Shown here: positions 1 through 7,825 of the stretch, piece by piece
Numbering within the stretch: the first letter of the stretch is position 1
Layout of the letters: every line of letters starts with the position of its first letter
NCBI GenBank assembly: GCA_963677755.1
Contig: OY782506.1
Span: 2,418,001 to 2,482,000 of the forward strand
Length of the DNA stretch: 64,000 bases
Direction: 5' to 3'
Origin: JAIOSF01 sp963677755
GTDB taxonomy: Bacteria > Campylobacterota > Campylobacteria > Campylobacterales > Arcobacteraceae
Notes under the pieces: model-generated
Seen by the model: only the letters and a program-made list of their open reading frames with translations
Told to the model about the DNA's origin: nothing
Databases searched by the model: none
Program-made: the position numbers and the translations under genes

Positions 1-1
1 T

Positions 2-1474
2 GCCTTGAGAAACAAAAAAATAGGTATTTCAAAAGATTATGCATTTTATGAAATTATTAAAGAAAAATACCCATATATTGATTTGGTGGAAACAAAAAGT
101 ATAGAAGAGGGACTTATTAGTGTTAAAAATGGAAAACTTTTTGGATTTTTAGGAACATTGGCAAGTGTTAGACACCTCTTTCAAACAAAGCACTTAGGTG
201 AATTAAAGATTGCAGGACGATTTGATGAAAACTGGGAGTTATCAATTGGTGTAAGGGATGATGAACTGCTTTTATTAAATATATTACAAAAAATTTTATA
301 CTCAATTGATGAAGAGACACATAGAAAAATATTTAATAAATGGATTGCAATAAAATATGAAAATAAGATAGATTATAAATTGTTATGGGAGATTGTATTT
401 GTAGCATTTGTAATTCTTTTGATTTTTATATATTGGAACAGAAAATTAAGAATTGTAAATAGTGAATTGGAGTTTCAAAAAAATAAAGCCCAAGAAGCAC
501 TAAAAACAAAGTCAAATTTTTTAGCAAATATTTCACATGAGATACGAACACCTATGAATGTTATATTAGGAATGACATATTTACTACAAAAAGCTACACA
601 AGATAAAAAACAAAATGAACAACTTAAAAATATTGAACATGCAACAAGCTCTCTGTTAAGATTGATAAATGATATATTAGATAGTTCGAAAATAGAGGCT
701 GGTAAATTAAATATAGTAAAAAATAATTTCAATTTGCGAAATATCTTGGGTAATGTTAATGCAATAGCTTTATCTAGTTGTAGTGAAAAAGATATTATAT
801 TTGAGATTGAATATGATGAAGAGTTACCAATTAATTTTTGTGGAGATAGTTTACGGCTTGAACAAATACTTGTTAACCTCATAAGTAATGCTATTAAATT
901 TACAAATAAAGGTTTTGTAAAACTAAAAGTAGAGAATAAAAAGTTAAATATCTATAGATTTAGTATAATTGATACAGGTATTGGAATATCTAAAAATCAG
1001 ATGAAAAAAATATTTGATCCTTTTACCCAAGCTGATGATACTATAACTAGAAAGTATGGTGGAACAGGACTTGGATTGTCTATTGTTAAACAACTTGTAG
1101 AGTTAATGGATGGTACAATAAAAATAGAAAGTAAACTTAATGAGGGGACACAAATTTATTTTGATATTGAGTTAAAAGAAGTAAATCAAGAAACTACAAA
1201 TATAAATAATACTATAATTAAAAGAAGAAGTTTAAATTTTGATTTTTCTAAAAATAAAGACCAAATTGATTTGGAAGAAGAAAAAAATCTTATTACTGCA
1301 CTACAAGATGGCTTGGAAAGAAAAAGACCAAAAGTTTTGCAACCAATTATAGAAAAGTTAGATGGATATAGACTTCAAATATTAGAAGAAGATGATTTTA
1401 ATACTATAAAAGCATATATAAAAAAATATATGTTTCTTGAGGCAAGTGAGATATTAAATAAATATGAAAAATGA
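2..1474 (+). CDS. Sensor histidine kinase, 5' end outside the window
   Basis: The reading frame is open to the left edge, so the TTG at position 5 is probably an internal codon. The visible N-terminus resembles the last part of a family 3 solute-binding sensor domain. One membrane helix follows near residues 127-145 (counted from position 5). The phosphoacceptor motif SHEIRTP has its histidine near residue 178. The ATPase domain has an N box (NLISNAIKFT), G1 (DTGIGI) and G2 (GTGLGLSI), so it should autophosphorylate. About 90 residues follow without a receiver domain. The next gene overlaps by 11 bases and begins with a receiver domain, so the two look like a split hybrid kinase. The ligand is unknown. 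Confidence 0.9.
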   Translation, partial: ALRNKKIGISKDYAFYEIIKEKYPYIDLVETKSIEEGLISVKNGKLFGFLGTLASVRHLFQTKHLGELKIAGRFDENWELSIGVRDDELLLLNILQKILYSIDEETHRKIFNKWIAIKYENKIDYKLLWEIVFVAFVILLIFIYWNRKLRIVNSELEFQKNKAQEALKTKSNFLANISHEIRTPMNVILGMTYLLQKATQDKKQNEQLKNIEHATSSLLRLINDILDSSKIEAGKLNIVKNNFNLRNILGNVNAIALSSCSEKDIIFEIEYDEELPINFCGDSLRLEQILVNLISNAIKFTNKGFVKLKVENKKLNIYRFSIIDTGIGISKNQMKKIFDPFTQADDTITRKYGGTGLGLSIVKQLVELMDGTIKIESKLNEGTQIYFDIELKEVNQETTNINNTIIKRRSLNFDFSKNKDQIDLEEEKNLITALQDGLERKRPKVLQPIIEKLDGYRLQILEEDDFNTIKAYIKKYMFLEASEILNKYEK

Positions 1475-2609
1475 ACATACCCCAACAATACTAGTTGTTG
1501 ATGACAATGAAGTAAATATAGATATTTTATTAGGGGCTCTTAGTAGTTATGACCTAATTGCTGCACTTAGTGGTAAAGAGGCTTTAGAGATTATAAAAGA
1601 GGAGCATGTTGATTTAATACTATTAGATATTATGATGCCAACATTAGATGGATTAGATGTCTGTAAAATTATTAAAGAGAATCCAAAATACAATAAAACA
1701 CCAATTATATTTTTAACTGCAAAAAATGATACTAACGATATTAAAAAAGGTTTTGAGTGTGGTGCTATTGATTATATTACAAAACCATTTAATCCAATAG
1801 AGCTAAATATTAGAATTAATACACATATAGAACTTATTAATTATAAAAATAATTTAGAGAGACGAGTTGCAAAAGAGCTTGAGGCAAATAAATTAACACA
1901 AGAAATATTATTTCAAAAATCTAAGCAAGCAGAGATAGGTGAGTTGATGATGCATATTTCACACCAATGGAAACAGCCATTAAGTGAGTTAGGAAGTATT
2001 AATACATTTGAAGTGGGTAAATTAGAATATGAAGAATCTATTGATATCAACGACTATAAAAAATATCTGAAAAAAAATGAACAAATTATTACATTTATGT
2101 CTGAAACAATGCAAACATTTCAAAATTTTTATAAACCAAGTCAAGATACCCAATACTTTAATGTAAATGAAGCAATTGAAATTGCAATTAATATCGTAGC
2201 TGCTACATTTGATTATAATAATATACAATTAAATTTTAATGATGATAAAAAAATAAATAGAATATTTGGTAATAGTAATGAATATTCACAAATTATATTA
2301 TCTATTTTAAATAACGCAAAAAATATATTTATAAAAAGGAATATAGAAAATCCTGAAGTAATTATAAGTATTAAGAAGAGTGATAAGAACCTTATTGTTA
2401 CAATTGTAGACAATGGTGGTGGAATTGTCACAGAAAATGAAAATACAGATATATTTTCAGAATTTGTGAGTTTTAACGATAGTACGGGGATAGGTTTATA
2501 TTTGGTAAAAGCCATTTGTGAAAAAAATTCATGGAATATAGAGGGGATAAATGAAAAAAATGGTGCTAAATTTATTCTAATAAGTAATCTGGAGAGTGTA
2601 GATGAATAG
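1464..2609 (+). CDS. REC domain plus histidine kinase
   Basis: An N-terminal receiver domain (about residues 8-125) has the DD acidic pair and the phosphoacceptor Asp55 in LLDIMMP. A short coiled region leads to a kinase core with HISHQWKQPL (His167), an N box (SILNNAKN), G1 (VDNGGGI) and G2 (GIGLYLV). No membrane segment is visible, so it is likely cytoplasmic. It probably takes phosphate from the upstream membrane kinase and also acts as a kinase for the response regulator that overlaps its 3' end by 8 bases. The direction of phosphate flow is inferred. Confidence 0.9.
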   Translation: MKNEHTPTILVVDDNEVNIDILLGALSSYDLIAALSGKEALEIIKEEHVDLILLDIMMPTLDGLDVCKIIKENPKYNKTPIIFLTAKNDTNDIKKGFECGAIDYITKPFNPIELNIRINTHIELINYKNNLERRVAKELEANKLTQEILFQKSKQAEIGELMMHISHQWKQPLSELGSINTFEVGKLEYEESIDINDYKKYLKKNEQIITFMSETMQTFQNFYKPSQDTQYFNVNEAIEIAINIVAATFDYNNIQLNFNDDKKINRIFGNSNEYSQIILSILNNAKNIFIKRNIENPEVIISIKKSDKNLIVTIVDNGGGIVTENENTDIFSEFVSFNDSTGIGLYLVKAICEKNSWNIEGINEKNGAKFILISNLESVDE

Positions 2610-3264
2610 TTTAAAAAATCTTACGGTGTTATTTTTAGAAGATAATCAAGTTTTTGCAGAACATACGATTTATTTTTTAGAACTCTACCTTAATAAAGTG
2701 ATACATTGCGTGAGTATGAAAGATGCAATTTCTACTTTTAAAGAAGAAAAAATTGATATAATAATTAGTGATTTAAAAGTAGCAGATGGATTGGCATTGA
2801 ATTTTATTGAAGAGATTAGAAATACGGATAAAGAGATTCCTATTGTAGTTTTGAGTGCCCATAAAGATGAAGAGTTTTTATTTAAAGCTATCCCTTTAGG
2901 TTTAACCTCGTATGAAATAAAGCCCATAAATTTTACCGATTTTAAAAATTTATTAAATAAATGTGCACAAAGTATTGGAAATGAAAGTTTAGTGTTTATA
3001 AAAGATGATATCTCTTATGATTATAATAAAAAATCTATTTATAAAAATAACTTAGAAATTCTTTTAAGTAAGAAAGAATCTCTTTTTATTGAGTTGCTTA
3101 TTAAAAATAAAAATAGTGTTACTTCTAAAGATGATATTAACAATTATATTTGGGAAAATGAATTTATGAGTGAATCAGCATTAAAAAACTTTTTATTAAG
3201 AGTGCGAAAAAAATTAGGAAAAGAGTTTTTTTATACTATCCAAAACATTGGTTATAGATTATAG
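2602..3264 (+). CDS. OmpR-family response regulator
   Basis: The receiver domain covers about residues 1-120, with an acidic pocket (LEDN) and phosphoacceptor Asp57 in IISDLK. Residues 130-220 form a winged-helix DNA-binding domain of the OmpR/PhoB type, ending in a typical IGYRL strand. It is the last gene of a three-gene overlapping signalling operon and should be its transcriptional output. Its targets cannot be read from the window. The gene ends one base before a convergent gene and no terminator hairpin is obvious between them. Confidence 0.92.
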   Translation: MNSLKNLTVLFLEDNQVFAEHTIYFLELYLNKVIHCVSMKDAISTFKEEKIDIIISDLKVADGLALNFIEEIRNTDKEIPIVVLSAHKDEEFLFKAIPLGLTSYEIKPINFTDFKNLLNKCAQSIGNESLVFIKDDISYDYNKKSIYKNNLEILLSKKESLFIELLIKNKNSVTSKDDINNYIWENEFMSESALKNFLLRVRKKLGKEFFYTIQNIGYRL

Positions 3265-3265
3265 T

Positions 3266-3832
3266 TTATGATATAAATTTATAATCTTTTATCTCTTTAC
3301 AACCAATCATTGCATTCAGAAGAGCAATCTTCGTTGCTGATTTTATATCTTCTATTGTGATATCTAATTCTTCTAATTTTTTTTCTTCAATTAATTTAGC
3401 TCTTATTGTCCCTTTTAATAAAGGTTTTTTCGGTGTTATCCATCTATTTTCTTTGAATATAGCAATATTTGCAATTGATGTATCAGTTACGAAACCATTT
3501 TTTACAATAATGATTTCATCTGCAAGACCTTTTTGTGCAAATAAATCATCTATGGTTTCTCTATTTAAATATTTATATTGATATTCTATTGTATTGTCTT
3601 CAATAATTTTAAATACTTTTGTTTCTCTTGGTGTATATTTTTGATATGTTACTTTTTCTATACCATTTTGTGAATAAATAACTTTGGCTTTTAATAAATG
3701 ATCAGTGGGTGGATATAGATACTCTTGTAACTCAATATTCATTCCAATAGTTCTAGCAACTCTTTGATTATGATAGTGTAAATTAAACACTTCAAAATCT
3801 TCACATTTTATAGTCTCAAAATAATAAGTCAT
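3266..3832 (-). CDS. pabC: Class IV aminotransferase, probable aminodeoxychorismate lyase
   Basis: This 188-residue protein matches the fold-type IV PLP enzymes. The likely PLP lysine lies in the YQYKYLNR segment and the cofactor-contact segment reads VTDTSIANI, where family members usually have E in place of the second D. Position decides the role: it overlaps pabB by 4 bases (ATGA), and PabC releases pyruvate from aminodeoxychorismate to give 4-aminobenzoate for folate. It is shorter than typical PabC (about 270 residues), but short stand-alone forms beside pabB are common in this phylum. A branched-chain or D-amino-acid aminotransferase role is less likely. Confidence 0.75.
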   Translation of the reverse strand: MTYYFETIKCEDFEVFNLHYHNQRVARTIGMNIELQEYLYPPTDHLLKAKVIYSQNGIEKVTYQKYTPRETKVFKIIEDNTIEYQYKYLNRETIDDLFAQKGLADEIIIVKNGFVTDTSIANIAIFKENRWITPKKPLLKGTIRAKLIEEKKLEELDITIEDIKSATKIALLNAMIGCKEIKDYKFIS

Positions 3833-4767
3833 GGAATATACACCTTATCTAACATCTCTTCATATTCTTTTTTTGGGTCACTATCACAAGTTATTCCCCC
3901 ACCACTTTTATAGATATATTTATCATCTTTTTTCTCAAGGAACCGTATCATCACAGCACTATCTACACTTTCACCATCAAATACTCCAAAAATGCCCGTA
4001 AAGTACCCTCTTTCGTATTTTTCAACTTGTTCAATGATTTGTACAGTTTTTTTCTTTGGAGTTCCTGTGATGCTTCCTGCTGGTAATAATGAGGTTATTA
4101 TATCTCCTATTCTATTTTGCCAATTACTTTCTAGTTCACCAGATATTTTTGAACTTATTTGAAAAAGCTCTTTTTCACCTGCTTTTATTTTTTCACAGTA
4201 TCTAAATTTTTCAACTTTTACTTTTGTTGCAACAATTGACAAATCATTTCGTAAAAGATCAACAACCATAGTATGTTCTGCTAACTCTTTTTTATCTTTT
4301 AGAATTATATTTTCAGCATCTTTAATATTTGCATCAATAGTCCCCTTCATAGGATATGTAAAAATTTTATTTTTTTTAATTATGCAAAAGCTTTCAGGTG
4401 AGAAACAAACAAACTGATTTTTATAAAATAATTTATACTTACTATTTGCATTATCATAAATATTTTTTAATTCTCGTTTTGTATTAATTATTGTGGGAGT
4501 TGTTAAGTTTATAAGATAGGTGTTTCCATTTTTAATTTCATTTTGTATTGATGTAAATTTTGTTAGATAGTTATCATAACTTATTGGCTTTTTTACTACT
4601 GATTTATTTTTGTTTGATGATTCAATTTTAGTGTTTATTTCATATTGTATATTTTTTGGAATATCTTTTAAAGGGATCACTTCATAGTCTTCTAAATCAT
4701 AACTAATCATAAAAAAAAATGGCTCTTTTTTTGAGCCATAATTATTAAGTATCTTCTGAAGTTTCAA
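3829..4767 (-). CDS. pabB: Aminodeoxychorismate synthase component I
   Basis: This chorismate-binding enzyme makes 4-amino-4-deoxychorismate from chorismate and ammonia. The conserved C-terminal block PAGSITGTPK, followed by ERGYFTGIFG, is diagnostic of the TrpE/PabB/MenF family. At 312 residues it is close to the bare chorismate-binding domain and lacks most of the N-terminal region of TrpE. It is 9 bases downstream of pyrB on the same strand and overlaps the pabC-like gene. Its amidotransferase partner is probably the gene at 14491, which is not linked. PabB is favoured over TrpE or isochorismate synthase because of the PabC-like neighbour. Confidence 0.87.
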   Translation of the reverse strand: MKLQKILNNYGSKKEPFFFMISYDLEDYEVIPLKDIPKNIQYEINTKIESSNKNKSVVKKPISYDNYLTKFTSIQNEIKNGNTYLINLTTPTIINTKRELKNIYDNANSKYKLFYKNQFVCFSPESFCIIKKNKIFTYPMKGTIDANIKDAENIILKDKKELAEHTMVVDLLRNDLSIVATKVKVEKFRYCEKIKAGEKELFQISSKISGELESNWQNRIGDIITSLLPAGSITGTPKKKTVQIIEQVEKYERGYFTGIFGVFDGESVDSAVMIRFLEKKDDKYIYKSGGGITCDSDPKKEYEEMLDKVYIP

Positions 4768-4776
4768 TTTTAAATA

Positions 4777-5670
4777 TTACTGATTTAAGATTAGTTTTTT
4801 TAAACAAGCCATTCTTACGGCTACACCATTTCTTACTTGTTCTAAAACTTTAGAGCGAGAATCTTCTAGCATCTCATCGCTTATATCTATATTTCTATTT
4901 ACAGGACCTGGGTGCATAAGAAGAATATCTCTATTGCCTAACATTTTTTTGGTAATACAATATTTTTTACTATATTTTTTGGTATTTTCTTCTAGTTCAT
5001 CATCTGAAAGTGTAAAAGTATGTCTTTCATGTTGTACTCGTAAACTCATTATAATATCAAGTTTATCAATCACTTTATTGATATTTTTAACTGTTTTATA
5101 TTGAGATACTACTCTAAACTCTTTAGGAGCTACGAGAATTGGTTTTAATCCAAATCTAGGTAATAGTTCTAGATTTGAAGAAGCAACGCGTGAGTTAAAG
5201 ATATCGCCTATTATAGCTATGTTTTTATCTTCAACATCATAGTTGAAATGTTCCATAATAGTAAATAAGTCTAAAAGTGCTTGTGTGGGATGTGCATTTT
5301 TACCATCACCTGCATTGAGTATAGGACAGTTTACATGGCTTTTTAAACTATTTGGTAAACCACATTCACTATGTCTTATAATTATAGCATCTGGTTTCAT
5401 TGCATTAAGATTTGCAACTGTATCAACAACAGTTTCACCTTTTTTTGTTGAACTTGTTTGTACCTCTAAATTTACCACATCTGCACCAAGTCTTTTTGCT
5501 GCAATTTCAAAACTACTTCTTGTACGAGTTGAGTTTTCAAAAAACAAAGTAACAATAAGTTTTCCCTCTAAAAGTTTATTTGAGCTTAAATCTAAAAAAA
5601 GTTTAGCATCGTTGAATAGTTTTAAAATTTCATCATTTGTGAAGTCAGCTGTTGTTATTAAATGTTTCAT
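4777..5670 (-). CDS. pyrB: Aspartate carbamoyltransferase catalytic subunit
   Basis: This enzyme condenses carbamoyl phosphate with aspartate, the first committed step of pyrimidine synthesis. The carbamoyl phosphate loop STRTRSSF, the HPTQALLDL block and the C-terminal HPGPVNR motif are all present. At 297 residues it has the family length. No regulatory subunit (pyrI) is adjacent. A minus-strand TATAAT lies about 24 bases upstream, so it probably leads the pyrB-pabB-pabC transcript. Confidence 0.96.
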   Translation of the reverse strand: MKHLITTADFTNDEILKLFNDAKLFLDLSSNKLLEGKLIVTLFFENSTRTRSSFEIAAKRLGADVVNLEVQTSSTKKGETVVDTVANLNAMKPDAIIIRHSECGLPNSLKSHVNCPILNAGDGKNAHPTQALLDLFTIMEHFNYDVEDKNIAIIGDIFNSRVASSNLELLPRFGLKPILVAPKEFRVVSQYKTVKNINKVIDKLDIIMSLRVQHERHTFTLSDDELEENTKKYSKKYCITKKMLGNRDILLMHPGPVNRNIDISDEMLEDSRSKVLEQVRNGVAVRMACLKKLILNQ

Positions 5671-5693
5671 ATAAAGTCCTAAATTTATTTTGG

Positions 5694-5699
5694 ATTATA
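5694..5699 (-). promoter_or_regulatory. Probable -10 element of pyrB
   Basis: Read on the minus strand this is TATAAT preceded by GA, as in many Campylobacterota sigma-70 promoters, which rely on the -10 and AT-rich upstream DNA. It lies about 24 bases before the pyrB ATG. No clear -35 is visible. Confidence 0.55.
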
Positions 5700-5725
5700 T
5701 CATAAAGTATATTTAGATTTAAACT

Positions 5726-6910
5726 TTACATTGTTCTAATTTTTTCAAGCCATTCATTTAAAGTTTTTTCATAGCCTATTTTTTTAGTTTCATAAAATTT
5801 GAGATCTTTTACTAAATATTGTTGTTTTACAAATCCACCAAAATCGTGAGGGTATTTATAACCTATATGGCTATCTTGTAGATGTTTTGGTATGGGAAGT
5901 ATCTCATTTGTATTTATATAACTTAATGCACTATTTATAGCATTATAAGAGCTATTAGATTTTGGAGAAGATGCTAGATAAACTACACATTGAGATAATA
6001 TAATTCTAGATTCTGGATAACCTATTTTTGAAGTGGACAAATAGGTGCTTGTAGCTAAGTTCAAAGCATTTGGATTTGCATTTCCTATATCTTCACTTGC
6101 AAGTATTATAAGTCTTCTTGAAATAAATTCTACACTTTCTCCACCATCAATTAAACGTGCTAAATAATACAAAGCAGCATCAACATCACTACCTCTTATT
6201 GATTTAATCATAGCACTTATAATATCATAGTGACTTTGAGAACTACTTACCCCATCTCCCATTGAAGTTTCTCTTAACTCTTTAAGAAGCCCAATTGTTA
6301 TATCTTTATTTACTTTAGATGCAAAATCAAGTAAGTTTAATAAAGCTCTCCCATCACCACTACTTGAAACTATAAGGTATTCAAGTGCTTCTTCATTGAT
6401 AGTGATATCAAGTTCTTTGATTGCTTTTTTGGTTAAATTTTCTAGTTCTTCATAGTTAAGTGGTTTAAATTCATATAAAAATCCACGAGAGCGAATTCCA
6501 TTTGTTAAAGTAAAAAAAGGATTTTCAGTACTAGCACCTATGATAATTGCATCATAGTTTTCCATAATAGGCAAAAGCACCTCTTGTTGAGTTTTTGTAA
6601 GTCTATGTACTTCATCTATAAATATAAGCGGTTTTAATAAAGCATTTTCATATCTTTTAAATATAACTCGAAGATCATCTATTTTTAAACTCGTAGCATT
6701 CATATTATAAAAATCATAGCCACTATTTTTAGCAATAATTTTAGCTAATGAAGTTTTTCCAGTTCCTGGTTTTCCATAAAAAAAAAGATGTGGAATCTCT
6801 TTTTTTTCTATAAGTTTGTAAAGCGCTTTCTCTTTTCCAATAATGTGAGATTGACCTACAAACTCCTCTAAATTATTAGGACGCAATAAGTTTGCTAAAT
6901 TAGTACTCAT
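5726..6910 (-). CDS. rarA: Replication-associated recombination protein A (AAA+ ATPase)
   Basis: RarA/MgsA is a clamp-loader-like AAA+ ATPase acting at stalled replication forks. The Walker A (GKPGTGKTSL, about residues 45-54) and Walker B (LIFIDEVHRL) are intact, as are the sensor segment GASTENPFF and the C-terminal tetramer domain with the PKHLQD motif. At 394 residues it is near the family length of 390-450. The start overlaps the end of rluB by 11 bases, so the two are translated from one transcript. Confidence 0.94.
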   Translation of the reverse strand: MSTNLANLLRPNNLEEFVGQSHIIGKEKALYKLIEKKEIPHLFFYGKPGTGKTSLAKIIAKNSGYDFYNMNATSLKIDDLRVIFKRYENALLKPLIFIDEVHRLTKTQQEVLLPIMENYDAIIIGASTENPFFTLTNGIRSRGFLYEFKPLNYEELENLTKKAIKELDITINEEALEYLIVSSSGDGRALLNLLDFASKVNKDITIGLLKELRETSMGDGVSSSQSHYDIISAMIKSIRGSDVDAALYYLARLIDGGESVEFISRRLIILASEDIGNANPNALNLATSTYLSTSKIGYPESRIILSQCVVYLASSPKSNSSYNAINSALSYINTNEILPIPKHLQDSHIGYKYPHDFGGFVKQQYLVKDLKFYETKKIGYEKTLNEWLEKIRTM

Positions 6911-7739
6911 CTTCGTAAAAATCTTCGTTATTGTTTCGTCTATTTAGTTTTGTTTGTTCTTTCATAAAGTGTCTTAAGTTTTCATACTCATCACTTTCTA
7001 GGTATCTTACTTTTCCTGATGGGAGATTATTTAAATTAATCCCACCAAAACTAACTCTTTTAAGATCAACAACTTTAGAACCAAAGTGTGCAAAAAATCT
7101 TCTCAGTTCTCTATTTTTTCCTTCTGAAATAGCAACTTTCAATTTTGAAAATTTAGGTGTATTAGTTTGTATTTGGTATCCTAAAAAAGGTGAAAATTCC
7201 ATACTGATAGTTTTTGTTTTATCCCATGCTCCAGCTGTTGCATCATCTAATGTAATACCATTATCCATTCCACTTATCATTGAAGCTGTTACTTCACCTT
7301 CAATCTTTAGTTTATAAACTCTTTCTAAATTTGAGTTCATTAAGGCTGTTGCAATGGTTGGATCATCTGTAAGTAAAAGCATACCTTCACTAGCAAAATC
7401 TAGTCGCCCTATTGGAATAAAATGTTCAAACTTTTTTGGTATTGTGTCATAGATTATTTTACGACCTTGAGGATCTTTTTTAGATACTATTTCACCTTTT
7501 AATTTATTGTAAACAATTACTGTTGAAGCTCTTTTATAATCTACTTTTACAGTTCTCCCATTTACTTTTACAATTGTTTTATCATTTACCTTAGTTGATA
7601 AGTCACTGATAACTTTTCCATCAATTGATACTTTTCCTGCTTTTATAAGCTCGTCGGCTTCTCTTCTACTAAATCTACTATTGTGTGAGATGAATTTGTT
7701 GAGTCTTGTTTTGTGTTCATTATTGTCATTATATACCAT
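6900..7739 (-). CDS. rluB: 23S rRNA pseudouridine synthase, RluB-like
   Basis: An N-terminal S4 RNA-binding domain (LNKFISHNSRFSRREADELI) precedes a RsuA/RluB-type catalytic domain with the GRLDFASEGMLLLTDD block, whose Asp is the catalytic residue. It isomerises uridine in 23S rRNA. The open frame extends to 7790, but the ATG at 7739 is chosen because AAGGAAA lies just before it and the upstream extension falls inside a long inverted repeat. That gives 279 residues. It sits between rnj and rarA. RsuA or RluE/F specificity cannot be excluded from sequence alone. Confidence 0.88.
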   Translation of the reverse strand: MVYNDNNEHKTRLNKFISHNSRFSRREADELIKAGKVSIDGKVISDLSTKVNDKTIVKVNGRTVKVDYKRASTVIVYNKLKGEIVSKKDPQGRKIIYDTIPKKFEHFIPIGRLDFASEGMLLLTDDPTIATALMNSNLERVYKLKIEGEVTASMISGMDNGITLDDATAGAWDKTKTISMEFSPFLGYQIQTNTPKFSKLKVAISEGKNRELRRFFAHFGSKVVDLKRVSFGGINLNNLPSGKVRYLESDEYENLRHFMKEQTKLNRRNNNEDFYEDEY

Positions 7740-7753
7740 GATTATTTCCTTGA

Positions 7754-7801
7754 TTTTAAATTTAATGATTGTTCCACATAGAACAATCATTAAATTTAAA
7801 A
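7754..7801 (-). repeat. 21-bp inverted repeat in the rnj-rluB gap
   Basis: Arms 7754-7774 and 7781-7801 are perfectly complementary over 21 bases around the 6-base loop CACATA. As RNA this is a strong stem ending only a few bases before the rluB Shine-Dalgarno. The middle 16 bases are the parS-like site. Its outer arm overlaps the hairpin at 7793-7822, so both cannot form together. Confidence 0.85.
7770..7785. promoter_or_regulatory. parS-like site 1 (TGTTCCACATAGAACA)
   Basis: This 16-bp near-palindrome differs at two central positions from TGTTCCACGTGGAACA, a form of the widely conserved ParB-binding parS site. A second copy with one difference lies at 12018-12033. Both are intergenic. The assignment is inferred by resemblance; ParB binding is not shown. 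Confidence 0.55.
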
Positions 7802-7822
7802 GGTATTATTACCTTTTAAATT
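7793..7822 (-). terminator. Hairpin after rnj, possible terminator or attenuator
   Basis: Thirteen-base arms (7793-7805 and 7810-7822) around a 4-base loop lie just after the rnj stop codon. The stem is AT-rich with an AAAAGGTA core and has no long U run on the minus strand, so termination is probably weak. It shares 7793-7801 with the larger inverted repeat, giving two alternative folds. Confidence 0.5.
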
Positions 7823-7825
7823 AGA

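Noticed and set aside
475..882. Minus-strand frame opposite the first kinase
   Set aside because: It is a shadow of the kinase gene, low complexity and with no ribosome site.
3266..4767. pabC and pabB as a broken fusion gene
   Set aside because: Both have proper starts and an ATGA overlap, so they are normal separate genes.
7740..7790. Earlier start of rluB at 7790
   Set aside because: The extension is encoded by the inverted repeat and the ribosome site fits 7739.
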